The translations under genes were made by a program, and so were the position numbers. The notes beneath the pieces were generated by a model, which had not been told where the DNA came from, ran no database searches, and saw only the letters and a program-made list of their open reading frames with translations. From Pedobacter sp. Leaf250 (GTDB taxonomy: Bacteria; Bacteroidota; Bacteroidia; Sphingobacteriales; Sphingobacteriaceae): DNA of 64,000 bases. The stretch's first letter is position 1; every line of letters begins with the position of its first letter. Shown here in pieces: positions 17,801-25,648 of this stretch. The stretch is taken from the NCBI RefSeq assembly GCF_920984735.1, contig NZ_CAKLBU010000004.1:1-64000 (forward strand), given 5' to 3'.

Positions 17801-18723
17801 TTATATTTCTTTCCATCCTCAAAAAGAATTCCTTTTTCATCTTCTTTCCAAAAATCGCGGTTGTAGGCATTTAGATGTCCTTCGTAAAAACCAAACTTTG
17901 GCAATAAGATTGGATTCCCGGTTAGCTGGTAAAAATCATTTAAAATGGCTTTTGCGCCTTCATCTACCATGATGAATAGATCTAGATAACTGGTTTCATG
18001 GGTTAAGTTTACTTTTCCTAATTCCTTTGCACCAAAGTCGTATTTGCCTTTTGCAAAGGTGTACCACATTATCCCATAACCTTTGGTCGACCAATAAAAT
18101 GGCGTTGGTGAAGCTACGCCGCCATCTGTCCAGCTATTTTGGTTTTCGATTGAAATGGTTTTTCCTTTATGAGAAAAGCGACCATTTTGAACTCCTCCAC
18201 CATAAAAATATTCGTCTGCACCTTCTTTAAAAACAATTTTAGCTACATTATTTTCTAAGGATATTGGTGAAATTTGATCGAGTACAGTAGAGTTATTTTC
18301 CAGATTAACAACTTTAAACAAAGTGGATTTTTTATCAATTTGGATTGAAATTTTTGAGGTGTTTACTTTAATTATGTTTCCCTCATCATTTAATACAAGT
18401 TTAGCAACGGTCTTTCTAGGGGTTTTTACCAAAATTTCTGCAGCTGGTTTTGCTTCAGGATTTCTAATAAAACCACCATCTTGATCTTGAAACAACCTAA
18501 ATATATTTTCACCATAAAAATCGATGGTTAAACGTTGCTTGTTAGAAAGCAATAATTCGACTGTGGTTTCATTAATTTTCTTTGCGCTAACTATTTCTGC
18601 TGGATTAGATTTAATAGTTAAAAAGGCAATGTCTTTATTATCGGCACAAGCATTTTCAATTTGAAAAATTAAAATAAATAGCAGCGTTGGAAAAATAATG
18701 GATTTTAGGAATTTTAATTTCAT
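14872..18723 (-). CDS. multidomain GH31 glycosidase (GH31-FN3-CBM32-dockerin-like-cohesin-like)
   Basis: Exported enzyme: a signal peptide lies at residues 1-28 from ATG 18723, which I prefer to TTG 18729. The GH31 region spans about 30-690, with nucleophile candidate Asp423 in LKTDVAWVG and acid/base candidate Asp475 in WSGDQTGG. An FN3 domain (860-940), an F5/8 or CBM32 discoidin domain (945-1083), two calcium-loop repeats of dockerin type (GDINNDKVIDRNDL and GDINSNGLIDAFDI, 1087-1140) and a cohesin-like beta domain (1158-1283) follow. The active-site segment, the GH31-FN3-CBM32 order and the VGAGYSFGLNGV context recall GH31 alpha-N-acetylgalactosaminidases more than alpha-glucosidases. That activity is inferred from memory of the family. 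The gene follows a SusC/SusD pair but is separated from it by a terminator, so it may be expressed at a lower level or from its own promoter. Confidence 0.88.
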   Translation of the reverse strand: MKLKFLKSIIFPTLLFILIFQIENACADNKDIAFLTIKSNPAEIVSAKKINETTVELLLSNKQRLTIDFYGENIFRLFQDQDGGFIRNPEAKPAAEILVKTPRKTVAKLVLNDEGNIIKVNTSKISIQIDKKSTLFKVVNLENNSTVLDQISPISLENNVAKIVFKEGADEYFYGGGVQNGRFSHKGKTISIENQNSWTDGGVASPTPFYWSTKGYGIMWYTFAKGKYDFGAKELGKVNLTHETSYLDLFIMVDEGAKAILNDFYQLTGNPILLPKFGFYEGHLNAYNRDFWKEDEKGILFEDGKKYKESQKDNGGLKESLNGEKNNYQFSARAVIDRYEAHDMPFGWILPNDGYGAGYGQTATLEGNIQNLKDLGDYARKKGVEIGLWTQSDLHPKEGISPLLQRDIVREVRDAGVRVLKTDVAWVGAGYSFGLNGVADVAQTMPYYGNNDRPFIISLDGWAGTQRYATIWSGDQTGGLWEYIRFHIPTYIGSGLSGQPNITSDMDGIFGGKNAAVNARDFQWKTFTPMQLNMDGWGANEKYPHALGEPITSINRNYLKLKSELLPYTYSIANEAIDGLPMIRAMFLEYPNAFTLGVSTQYQFMYGPALLVAPIYQETKTDKDGNDIRNGIYLPKGIWIDYFSGNTYQGDRIINNFDAPLWKLPVFVKAGAIIPLTAANNNVKQINKNTRIFEVYLYGKSSFTAYDDDGTTEAYKLGKGVKTLIESNVDQDQAIINIQTTKGNFEGFTTNKTTEFRINLTEKPKKVSVKVGNEKVKLSEVLSKEDFAKGENVFFYDEKPNLNQFSTKGTDFEKVAIIKNPQFSVKLAATDITKNEITLIINGFKSELVDRQLKSAGKLTAPQNFKLNNGANGAFSFKPRWDKVANADYYEIQFKDMLYSTITDTTLLFENLAPETAYSLQLRAVNKDGISNWTELKVTTEANPLQFAIKGLTAKTTAENQKGEGLKNLFDFDESSMWHTKWGVKSDSFEMIIDLKGVNKLDRLSYLPRQGGGNGTLMKGKVFYSEDKTIWIPATDFDWKNNGIEKVITFKGNPLARYLKFEVEKGAGGFGSGREMYVFRVAGSEANIAGDINNDKVIDRNDLTSYTNYTGLRKGDADFEGYISKGDINSNGLIDAFDISKVATQLDGGVRESSNSALSGTLALSTTKSTFEKDQIIEITVKAIALKDVNALSFALPYDAKDYEYLGVSVVGMKSMENLTYDRLHSDGNKVLYPTFVNVGNQPTLSGNEVLFIIRLKARHKLTFNLKMLNGILVDKSLISKKL

Positions 18724-18786
18724 AAACAAGTTTTAACTTTTACTAAAATAAAGCGAAACATTGCAAAAACTAAATAAAACTCTGCG

Positions 18787-18796
18787 CAAACGGTTG
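18787..18796. promoter_or_regulatory. near-palindrome CAAACGGTTG upstream of the GH31 gene
   Basis: Lies about 65 bases before the GH31 ATG, in the short gap after the susD terminator. It shares the core CGCAAACG(G/T)TTGA with the site at 13422-13433. It is a candidate LacI-type operator controlling a separate GH31 promoter. Confidence 0.35.
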
Positions 18797-18821
18797 ATTA
18801 AAACTTGAAAATTAAATCTAT

Positions 18822-18853
18822 AAAAAAAGGCCATCCCAATATGGAACGGCCTT
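18822..18853 (-). terminator. intrinsic terminator between susD and the GH31 gene
   Basis: On the minus strand AAGGCC (18853-18848) pairs with GGCCTT (18832-18827), with an inner TCC/GGA pairing, and the transcript then runs into TTTTTTT (18828-18822). It lies 29 bases past the susD stop. Readthrough would give lower expression of the GH31 gene. Confidence 0.75.
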
Positions 18854-18881
18854 AAAATCGAAACAAATATTTATTTAGATA

Positions 18882-20750
18882 TTAATAACCATTATTACCA
18901 AATTCTGAAGCATTGGTAATGGCATCTAAAAAGTATTGTGGAATCGGCCTAACGGTGTGTTTTTTCGGATCAAAGTTAGGTGCAATAATTGGATTAGTTT
19001 GCTGGAAATAAGCATTTGTAAGGTTTCCAGTTCTTTTTAAATCAATCCAGCGGGTATGTTCGCCAGCCAACTCTCTTCCACGCTCTTTTAAAATATAAGC
19101 GACATTCATTTCTGCAGGTGTGGCTAACATTTCGCCTTCACGACTGGTAATGGCAGCTCGTTTACGAATTACATTTACGTAGATTGATGCTTTTAAAACG
19201 TCGTTATTTGCTAAAATGGCCGCTTCGGCAGCAATTAAATAAACCTCACCTAAACGAAGAATCGGAATATCGCCCAACCAGTTTTGATTAGACTGTGCAT
19301 ACATTTTACCAGAGAATTTTTTGAATGCTGGAAAAATATTGATCAAACTGGGTTCATTAGGAAAAGAAGCAGGTAATTTATAATTGTTTGATGAATCAAA
19401 AAGATCACTAGGATCTACAACCAATGCAGGGATTTTTCTTTTATCTGCAACAGGAATTGTCCAGTTTGGCGTAAAAACTGAAAGACCAACATCATTCGTC
19501 ATATTTTTTTCCTCCTCGAAAGTACCTCCCGAAGCCAGAAAATAATCAGGGCCAGTGTATGCTTGTCTGGTACTCAAAATAGTTTTACCAACAATTGATG
19601 GATCTTTTTGGTAAGCCGTTGCCAATGCAGCAGTAATTACTTTATCAGCACTCGCATAAAATTTGTAAGTAAAAGTATTGGCAAATCTGGTATCAGGTGT
19701 ATTTTCCCTCGGATCGAAAATATTGGTTAACAAATATTTTGTTGGCTTATATTGTTTAGAGTTCGATCTACCATAAAGCACAGTTGTTTCGATGGTTCCC
19801 CATTCTGCCCCTCTACCGCCTAAATCGGGCAAATAATATTGACGGGTACGGCCTCTGTTAAAACCTTCAGGGTTTAAACCAGAAACATCAATTGCCTGAA
19901 GAAAAAGAAATTCTGTATTGCTTTTATTGTTTTTTAAATCGAAAGCCTTTGCAAAGCCAGATCGTGTAGCATCACTCAAATATAAAGCTGCGTTATATTT
20001 AGCTGGGTTGTTAATCAGTTCTTCAGCCGTGGCTAAAGCAAGTTGTGCATATTGCTCTTTTTCACCCAACCGTGTACGCTGCAAGTATACTTTCGCCAAC
20101 ATGGCATAGGCAGCTTTTTTGGCAATCCGACCTCTTAAAGCACCTTGTGTAACAGGCAGCTTTTCACATGCAAATTTCAAATCAGAAATGATGACATCGT
20201 AAATCTCTTTTTCTGTACTACGCGTTGGTTGAATATTATTGCCTTCGGTAGCAGCAGATTTTGTGGTTAAGTAAACAGCTCCAAACTGCTCTACCAAATT
20301 AAAATATGCCCAGGCCCTCCAGAAATAAGCTTCGGCAACTTTTGTATCAATATCTGCCTGAGAACTGTAGCCTTTTACTTTTGAGCTGAATTCAATTGCA
20401 GTATTGGCAAGACCAATAGCCGAATAACAGCCTCCCCAAATGGTTCTAAGGGTAGATAGATTGGTATTTAAAGTGTTATCATAAGTGGTAATACCAATAT
20501 CAGATCCAGCATAATTAATCCATAAATCGGTTCCCATTTCAGATGGGCCAATGAAATCTACTTTTCCATAGAAGAAATAATTATCAACGTAAATGGTATT
20601 AATTAATCCTTCAAAACCTGATTTATTTGTATAGGCAGTTTCTAAGGTGGTAGCTCCAGGGTTTACTTCATCAAGGTATTTTTTGCATGAAGTTGTGCTA
20701 AGCGAAAATACTACAATTAAGCCTAACGAATATTTATATAATGTTTTCAT
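18882..20750 (-). CDS. susD: SusD/RagB-family glycan-binding lipoprotein (PUL 1)
   Basis: Surface lipoprotein that captures oligosaccharide and lids the SusC channel. It has a type II signal with the lipobox ending STTSC (Cys22). The TPR-rich SusD fold is indicated by segments such as AEAYFWRAWAYFNLVEQFG, VYLQRTRLG, EVYLIAAEAA and the C-terminal ERGRELAGEHTRWIDLKRTG. Length (622) is at the upper end of the usual range. It begins 17 bases after susC stops, in the standard coupled order. Ligand identity cannot be read from sequence; the neighbouring GH31 enzyme is the only clue. Confidence 0.95.
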   Translation of the reverse strand: MKTLYKYSLGLIVVFSLSTTSCKKYLDEVNPGATTLETAYTNKSGFEGLINTIYVDNYFFYGKVDFIGPSEMGTDLWINYAGSDIGITTYDNTLNTNLSTLRTIWGGCYSAIGLANTAIEFSSKVKGYSSQADIDTKVAEAYFWRAWAYFNLVEQFGAVYLTTKSAATEGNNIQPTRSTEKEIYDVIISDLKFACEKLPVTQGALRGRIAKKAAYAMLAKVYLQRTRLGEKEQYAQLALATAEELINNPAKYNAALYLSDATRSGFAKAFDLKNNKSNTEFLFLQAIDVSGLNPEGFNRGRTRQYYLPDLGGRGAEWGTIETTVLYGRSNSKQYKPTKYLLTNIFDPRENTPDTRFANTFTYKFYASADKVITAALATAYQKDPSIVGKTILSTRQAYTGPDYFLASGGTFEEEKNMTNDVGLSVFTPNWTIPVADKRKIPALVVDPSDLFDSSNNYKLPASFPNEPSLINIFPAFKKFSGKMYAQSNQNWLGDIPILRLGEVYLIAAEAAILANNDVLKASIYVNVIRKRAAITSREGEMLATPAEMNVAYILKERGRELAGEHTRWIDLKRTGNLTNAYFQQTNPIIAPNFDPKKHTVRPIPQYFLDAITNASEFGNNGY

Positions 20751-20767
20751 TTCCTTTTTCTTTAAAA

Positions 20768-23700
20768 TTAAAATGAGGCGTTTAATCCAAAAACCATCTG
20801 TCTGTAAAGTGGAAAACTATCATTTCCAGCAGTTTCAGGATCGATGTTCTTCAGCAAATCACTTTTAGCAAACACGAAGCTGTTGTAAGCGGTGCCATAA
20901 AACCTAATGCGGCTAAAACCGGCCTTGCTGCTCACTTTAGTTGGCAAGGTATAACCAAGTGTAATATTTTTTATCTTAAAATACGATCCATCAACAATTG
21001 ATAAAGCGCTGATTAGCGTATTATTTACTGCTCCAAGTGTTGGTCTTGGAAAATCATTTGTTGGGTTTGTAGGTGTCCAATAATTATATGTATCAGGCTG
21101 TGCAATTGAGTTCCAATAACCTAAAAGCTGTGCGTTTATGGTTTGTCCATAACGCATGGTCATAAATACAGTTAAATCGAAACCTTTATAAGCGAAGGTA
21201 TTTTGTAAACCTAAACTAAAATCTGGCGTGTTATGTCCTAAAATCATTCTATCTGCTGCAGTGTACGGGTGAACCCCATTATCACTTACACCCGATGCAT
21301 CAATTCTTGGTACAGTTGCCAATTTCATATCACCAGGTTTGGCACCATATTTAGCCGCTTCCGTTTCTTCGCCCAGTTGCCAAATACCTAATTTTTTATA
21401 ACCGAAAATCACCGTTTGTGGCAATTGGCTGCCAACAAATAGGTTATTGGTAATTAATGCAGTGGTGGCAACAGAATTACCTAAATCAATTTTGGTTAGC
21501 TCTTCTGTAGCTCTTGTAAAGGTAAATGCAGAATTCCACCTGAAATTTTTCGTATCAATGTTCCTGCTGTTAATGGTTAACTCAATACCTTGATTTTTGG
21601 TTTCACCAATATTGGCATAAATAAAATATTGGTTCTTGGCATCATAACCACCATCCGTAGGAGGAAGATTTCGTGGATATAAAACACCTTTTGATTTGGT
21701 GTGGAAATATTCTCCGGCAAAATCTACTCTCCCATTAAACAAAGTAAAATCTAAACCTAAGTTGAAATTGTAAGATCGCTCCCAGGTTAAAGCCTCATTG
21801 CCTAAAGCACGATTAGTAGAATATAGCGGCAATGCTGTTGAGCCACCCAAAGTAAGTGGAAAATCCCCGGATCTCGAAGCCACCAAAGTGCTGTTATTAT
21901 ACGCAGGAATGTTTGGATTTCCGGCTACGCCATAACCTGCTCTTAATTTCAGATTGGTAACGTAAGCTTTACTAAATTCCATAAATTTCTCATCGCTGAT
22001 ACGCCATGCTGCCGAAACTGATGGAAAAGTAGACCATTTGTCAATCAACTGCGATACACCATCCCAACGGTTAGAGGCCTGGAAAAGATACTTTCCTTTG
22101 TAACTATAGTTAATTCTTCCAGCAAACGACATTCTATTTTGTTGCGTGTAACCAGTTGACTTAACTGTAGATATAGTCGCAGCGGCCAGGTTGTAAAATT
22201 GATAGTCATCAAATTCAAGTCCGGTACCATAAATAAATGAACGCTCTCCTCTTTTATCCTCTAATGATGTAATTCCAGTAAAGGTAAACTGATGATCTTT
22301 TGCAATGGTTAAGTTGTAGTTGATAATATTTTCCCACAAATAATTGTAGCCGATATTGTTTTCGTAACTGGCCTCTTTTGCAGTTCTACCTTCTGAAAGG
22401 ATGTTATAAGAACGCTCGTTGGCAAAAGTACCTTGTCTGCTCGCCGAAAGTGTTAAACCCAAATTTGAACGGATCGACAGGTTTTCAATTGGCGTAAATT
22501 CTACATAAGGATTCACCGCCAGGAAAAGACTTTTTGTATTATTGATAAAAACGCCATCAGCATAATTTGCAATCGGACTCACGGCAGATACACCTGCAAG
22601 TGGAAGTGCATTTACAGATCCATCAGAATTATATGCAGAACCCAATGGATAAACGCCAAACGCTTTATTGATCCGACTATTGGTTTGGTCGCCATTTCTT
22701 AAGTTTACCGTAGTTTGTAATCCTGCTTTAAAATATTTATTAAAGTTTACATCCACTCCACCACGTACATTATAAAATTTTGATTGATCGCCTTGATAAA
22801 TTCCTTTTTCCTGAATGTAACCCAACGACATGTAGCCCTGTACCTTCTCAGATCCACCACGGATTGAAATGTGATGGTTTTGTTGCGATCCGTTGCGTAG
22901 CGTTTCATCTACCCAATCAACCCATTGGTTATTGTTTATTGCTGTGATTCCCGAAGCTGGTATACCCGCATCAGTTAAATTTGCCGGATATCTTCCATTT
23001 GCCGCAAAATATCTTTCATTGATGTAACTCAACCAGGCATCACCTGTTAAAGCTTTTGGGAATTCTGCCCTTCCATTGGTGCCGTAATAAGTATCCACAT
23101 CAATTTGCACTTTCCCGGCTTTCGCTTTTTTAGTGGTGATCATAATTACACCATTGGCACCAGCTACACCATAAATTGCGGTTGATGATGCATCTTTTAA
23201 CACATCTATGGTTTCAATATCGTTTGGATTTAAACTGTTGATATTTCCAATGATTCCATCAATAACATATAAGGGATTTTGTGAAGCACCTGGAATGGAA
23301 CCTACTGTAATGGAGCGGTTACCCCTAAGTAAAACGTTTGGCGACTGACCAGATTGGCCACTTGTACGCTGAATATCTAAACCAGCAACTCTGCCTTGTA
23401 AAGCTTCCATTGGGCTACTCACCGGATTTAGCGTAATGTCTTCGCTTTTTACGCTGGACACAGCACCAGTCAAATCTTTCTTTTTTACGGTACCATAACC
23501 CACCACCACAACATCGTCTAGATTGGCAATATCTTCAGTCATTACAATCTTGATTTCGCTTTTGCCATTCACAGGAATTTCTGTCGATTTAAATCCGACC
23601 AAGCTTAAAACGAGTGTTTCATTACCCGTTTCTAAATTAATCGTAAACTTTCCATCGGCATCTGTAGCAACAGCTGCACCGCCACCCTTAACTTTTACTA

Positions 23701-23905
23701 CAACGCCAGGAAGTGGACCACCTTTAGCATCCACAACAGTTCCTTTTACTGGAATTAATTTTGTTCGCTTAATTTTTGTTATGGCGACCAGGTGCTTTGG
23801 TGATTCTGCTGCGAAAGATAGGAAAGGTAGCAAGGCTATTCCTCCTATTAAGCCGAGAACACCAACTGTCTTGATTAGACGGTTGTCATGTAAATTTTTG
23901 CTCAT
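20768..23905 (-). CDS. susC: SusC/RagA-family TonB-linked outer membrane transporter (PUL 1)
   Basis: A 1045-residue TonB-dependent importer of oligosaccharides. After a signal peptide (about residues 1-30) come a carboxypeptidase-regulatory-like beta domain (VKGTVVDAKGGPLPGVVVKV), the VVVVGYGTVKKKDLTGAVSSV junction, the plug (LQGRVAGLDIQ, LYVIDGI, IETIDVLKDASSTAIYGVAGANGVI) and a long beta-barrel ending in a hydrophobic terminal strand (LNASF). It pairs with the SusD gene directly downstream. No N-terminal anti-sigma-interacting (STN) domain is evident, so control by an ECF/anti-sigma pair is not indicated. A dyad over the promoter suggests a DNA-binding repressor or activator instead. Confidence 0.96.
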   Translation of the reverse strand: MSKNLHDNRLIKTVGVLGLIGGIALLPFLSFAAESPKHLVAITKIKRTKLIPVKGTVVDAKGGPLPGVVVKVKGGGAAVATDADGKFTINLETGNETLVLSLVGFKSTEIPVNGKSEIKIVMTEDIANLDDVVVVGYGTVKKKDLTGAVSSVKSEDITLNPVSSPMEALQGRVAGLDIQRTSGQSGQSPNVLLRGNRSITVGSIPGASQNPLYVIDGIIGNINSLNPNDIETIDVLKDASSTAIYGVAGANGVIMITTKKAKAGKVQIDVDTYYGTNGRAEFPKALTGDAWLSYINERYFAANGRYPANLTDAGIPASGITAINNNQWVDWVDETLRNGSQQNHHISIRGGSEKVQGYMSLGYIQEKGIYQGDQSKFYNVRGGVDVNFNKYFKAGLQTTVNLRNGDQTNSRINKAFGVYPLGSAYNSDGSVNALPLAGVSAVSPIANYADGVFINNTKSLFLAVNPYVEFTPIENLSIRSNLGLTLSASRQGTFANERSYNILSEGRTAKEASYENNIGYNYLWENIINYNLTIAKDHQFTFTGITSLEDKRGERSFIYGTGLEFDDYQFYNLAAATISTVKSTGYTQQNRMSFAGRINYSYKGKYLFQASNRWDGVSQLIDKWSTFPSVSAAWRISDEKFMEFSKAYVTNLKLRAGYGVAGNPNIPAYNNSTLVASRSGDFPLTLGGSTALPLYSTNRALGNEALTWERSYNFNLGLDFTLFNGRVDFAGEYFHTKSKGVLYPRNLPPTDGGYDAKNQYFIYANIGETKNQGIELTINSRNIDTKNFRWNSAFTFTRATEELTKIDLGNSVATTALITNNLFVGSQLPQTVIFGYKKLGIWQLGEETEAAKYGAKPGDMKLATVPRIDASGVSDNGVHPYTAADRMILGHNTPDFSLGLQNTFAYKGFDLTVFMTMRYGQTINAQLLGYWNSIAQPDTYNYWTPTNPTNDFPRPTLGAVNNTLISALSIVDGSYFKIKNITLGYTLPTKVSSKAGFSRIRFYGTAYNSFVFAKSDLLKNIDPETAGNDSFPLYRQMVFGLNASF

Positions 23906-23946
23906 AGTTTATAATATTGGTTAGGTTTATTACACAATTCAATAAT

Positions 23947-23967
23947 TAAACGTCAAAAATACGTTTA
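23947..23967 (-). promoter_or_regulatory. perfect inverted repeat over a -7 promoter box before susC (PUL 1)
   Basis: TAAACGT (23947-23953) and ACGTTTA (23961-23967) are perfect 7-base arms around a 7-base spacer. On the minus strand the -7 box TATTTTTG (23961-23954), matching TAnnTTTG, sits between the arms. It lies about 45 bases before the susC ATG. A bound protein would directly block or reshape the promoter. Confidence 0.55.
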
Positions 23968-24111
23968 TGAATTTTATCCAGACGATACACATCACATTTT
24001 TTACAAATGAGATTGATATTCTCTAATAAATTTAAGTGTAATCAAATTTAATGTCATGATGCACATTATGTATGTACTATACTTGCATTAGATTGTAGAA
24101 TATTATCCTGT

Positions 24112-25584
24112 TTAAATTAGCATCGCTTTTAAAGATTGATCTAAAATATCAATGGCAAGTTCCATTTCTTTTTCGTTTAAACTGCCAAAACCCAAGCGGG
24201 TAGCAATAAGATTTTTGTTTTGATATAAGATTGTTTTAGGAATAAAAAGTCCATTCTCCAAGCATTTTTTTTGCAGCTTAATTAAACTGAAAGGAACTAA
24301 CCACTGCACCCAAACTGCCAATCCTTGGTTTGGAATTTGAAAATTTATCAACCCAGAAAATTTATTGTTTAAGAGTGAAACAAAATAATCACGGCGTTCC
24401 TTATAAATCTTTTTATTTTTCTTCGCTAAGCGATGAATTTCTCCTTCCTTAATCCATTCAATAAGTACCTGCTCTTTTATTATATCTACGCCTGGCGCCA
24501 AAATGCGTTGATGTTTTTCCAATTCATTTATAAAATTTGGCGGACCAGAAACAAATCCATAACCAAAACCAGCCGGCACCGACTTGGCAAAAGAGCCTAC
24601 ATAAACTACACTTTTGTGCGTATCTATCGCTGCAAGTGGTAAAATGGTATTGTTATCGAAATGAAATTCAAAATCATAATCATCTTCAATAATAATGAAA
24701 CCGAATTGCCTGGCCAATTCAAGAATTTCAATCCTTCGTTTTGCACTTAAAGAAATGGTGGTTGGATAATGGTTAATCGACGTGAGATAAAGGATCCTGA
24801 TTTGTTGCTCATTGCATATTTTTAGTAAATGTTGGGTATCAATTCCTTCCTGATCAACTGAAACAGACACAATTTCTGCTCCGCTATCCAGTATAGTCAT
24901 GTTAGAGAGATAATAACCTGGCGATGCCACAACTACTTTATCTCCAGCCGAAATGAATAACCTGAGCACCATGTACAAACTAATTTCATGATTGCTGGTG
25001 GTAAGTAAATTGGATGGCGCTATTTTGAGTCCACGTGTAAGGTTTAAATAATTTGAAAACTGTTTTTTAAAATCGAGGTGTGTTTGTGCTAAAAGCTGTT
25101 TACTTCTATTTCGTTTCAATTTCGACACGTACAATCTCGCAAGCACATCGGTATGAATCAACCTGGCATCGGGCAAACCATCGTTAAACTGAAGTGGCAA
25201 CTCGCTTATTTCAATTGGGTTATCTAAAATAATTGATCGTTTAAAATTGAAATCAACCGGAGCATCAAGATCAATCTGCAAGGAAGAAGTATTTTCTTTT
25301 TTAACAATCTGCTTTTGATTAGAAAGTATAAATGTACCTTTGCTGGGTGAAATTTCTATAAATCCCTGCGATTCCAAATCTTGAAAAGCTTTAATAAGGG
25401 TATTTCTGTTTATCCCTAAGAGTTTGCACAGGATTCTCGTCCCCGGCAATTTCGTACCTTCTGGAAGCAGGCCAAGTTGTATCGCTTTAATAAACTCAAA
25501 AACAATTTGCAAATAAATTGATGTTGAGCTACTCATATCAAGTTTTATAAAACTTTTGAAAGGAATTTGAACCGGACTATCCAT
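24112..25584 (-). CDS. MocR-type regulator (GntR winged helix fused to aminotransferase-like domain)
   Basis: The N-terminal GntR winged helix (about residues 15-95; PEGTKLPGTRILCKLLGINRNTL) is joined by a linker to a fold-type I PLP domain. That domain has SPGYY, IIEDDYDFEF and GSFAKSVPAGFGYG; Lys337, counting from TTG 25593, is the expected PLP-binding lysine. MocR proteins sense PLP or an amino acid such as GABA and control a neighbouring gene. I prefer ATG 25584 over the TTG. The gene is divergent from a TonB receptor with only about 64 bases between, which contain a GGTAC direct repeat, so the receptor is the probable target. It also lies immediately upstream of susC on the same strand, but no role there is indicated. 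Confidence 0.9.
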   Translation of the reverse strand: MDSPVQIPFKSFIKLDMSSSTSIYLQIVFEFIKAIQLGLLPEGTKLPGTRILCKLLGINRNTLIKAFQDLESQGFIEISPSKGTFILSNQKQIVKKENTSSLQIDLDAPVDFNFKRSIILDNPIEISELPLQFNDGLPDARLIHTDVLARLYVSKLKRNRSKQLLAQTHLDFKKQFSNYLNLTRGLKIAPSNLLTTSNHEISLYMVLRLFISAGDKVVVASPGYYLSNMTILDSGAEIVSVSVDQEGIDTQHLLKICNEQQIRILYLTSINHYPTTISLSAKRRIEILELARQFGFIIIEDDYDFEFHFDNNTILPLAAIDTHKSVVYVGSFAKSVPAGFGYGFVSGPPNFINELEKHQRILAPGVDIIKEQVLIEWIKEGEIHRLAKKNKKIYKERRDYFVSLLNNKFSGLINFQIPNQGLAVWVQWLVPFSLIKLQKKCLENGLFIPKTILYQNKNLIATRLGFGSLNEKEMELAIDILDQSLKAMLI

Positions 25585-25609
25585 TATCTTCAAACTGGCA
25601 TACTTTAGT

Positions 25610-25632
25610 GGTACGGCAAGGTACTACTTTTG
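25610..25632 (+). promoter_or_regulatory. GGTAC direct repeat and -7 box before the TonB receptor
   Basis: GGTAC occurs at 25610-25614 and 25620-25624, exactly one helical turn apart and preceded by AGT. TACTTTTG (25625-25632) matches the TAnnTTTG -7 element. Direct repeats beside the promoter are typical for MocR dimers, so this is a plausible operator of the divergent regulator. Confidence 0.45.
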
Positions 25633-25648
25633 CAAAAAAAATAAACAA

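Noticed and set aside
23523..23924. A 133-codon open frame antisense to the start of susC
   Set aside because: Its composition follows from the codon pattern of the real gene on the other strand; no signal or family is visible.
24112..25584. MocR protein as regulator of the first SusC/SusD locus
   Set aside because: It is adjacent, but its domain type and the GGTAC repeats point to the divergent TonB receptor; the susC promoter dyad is a different sequence.
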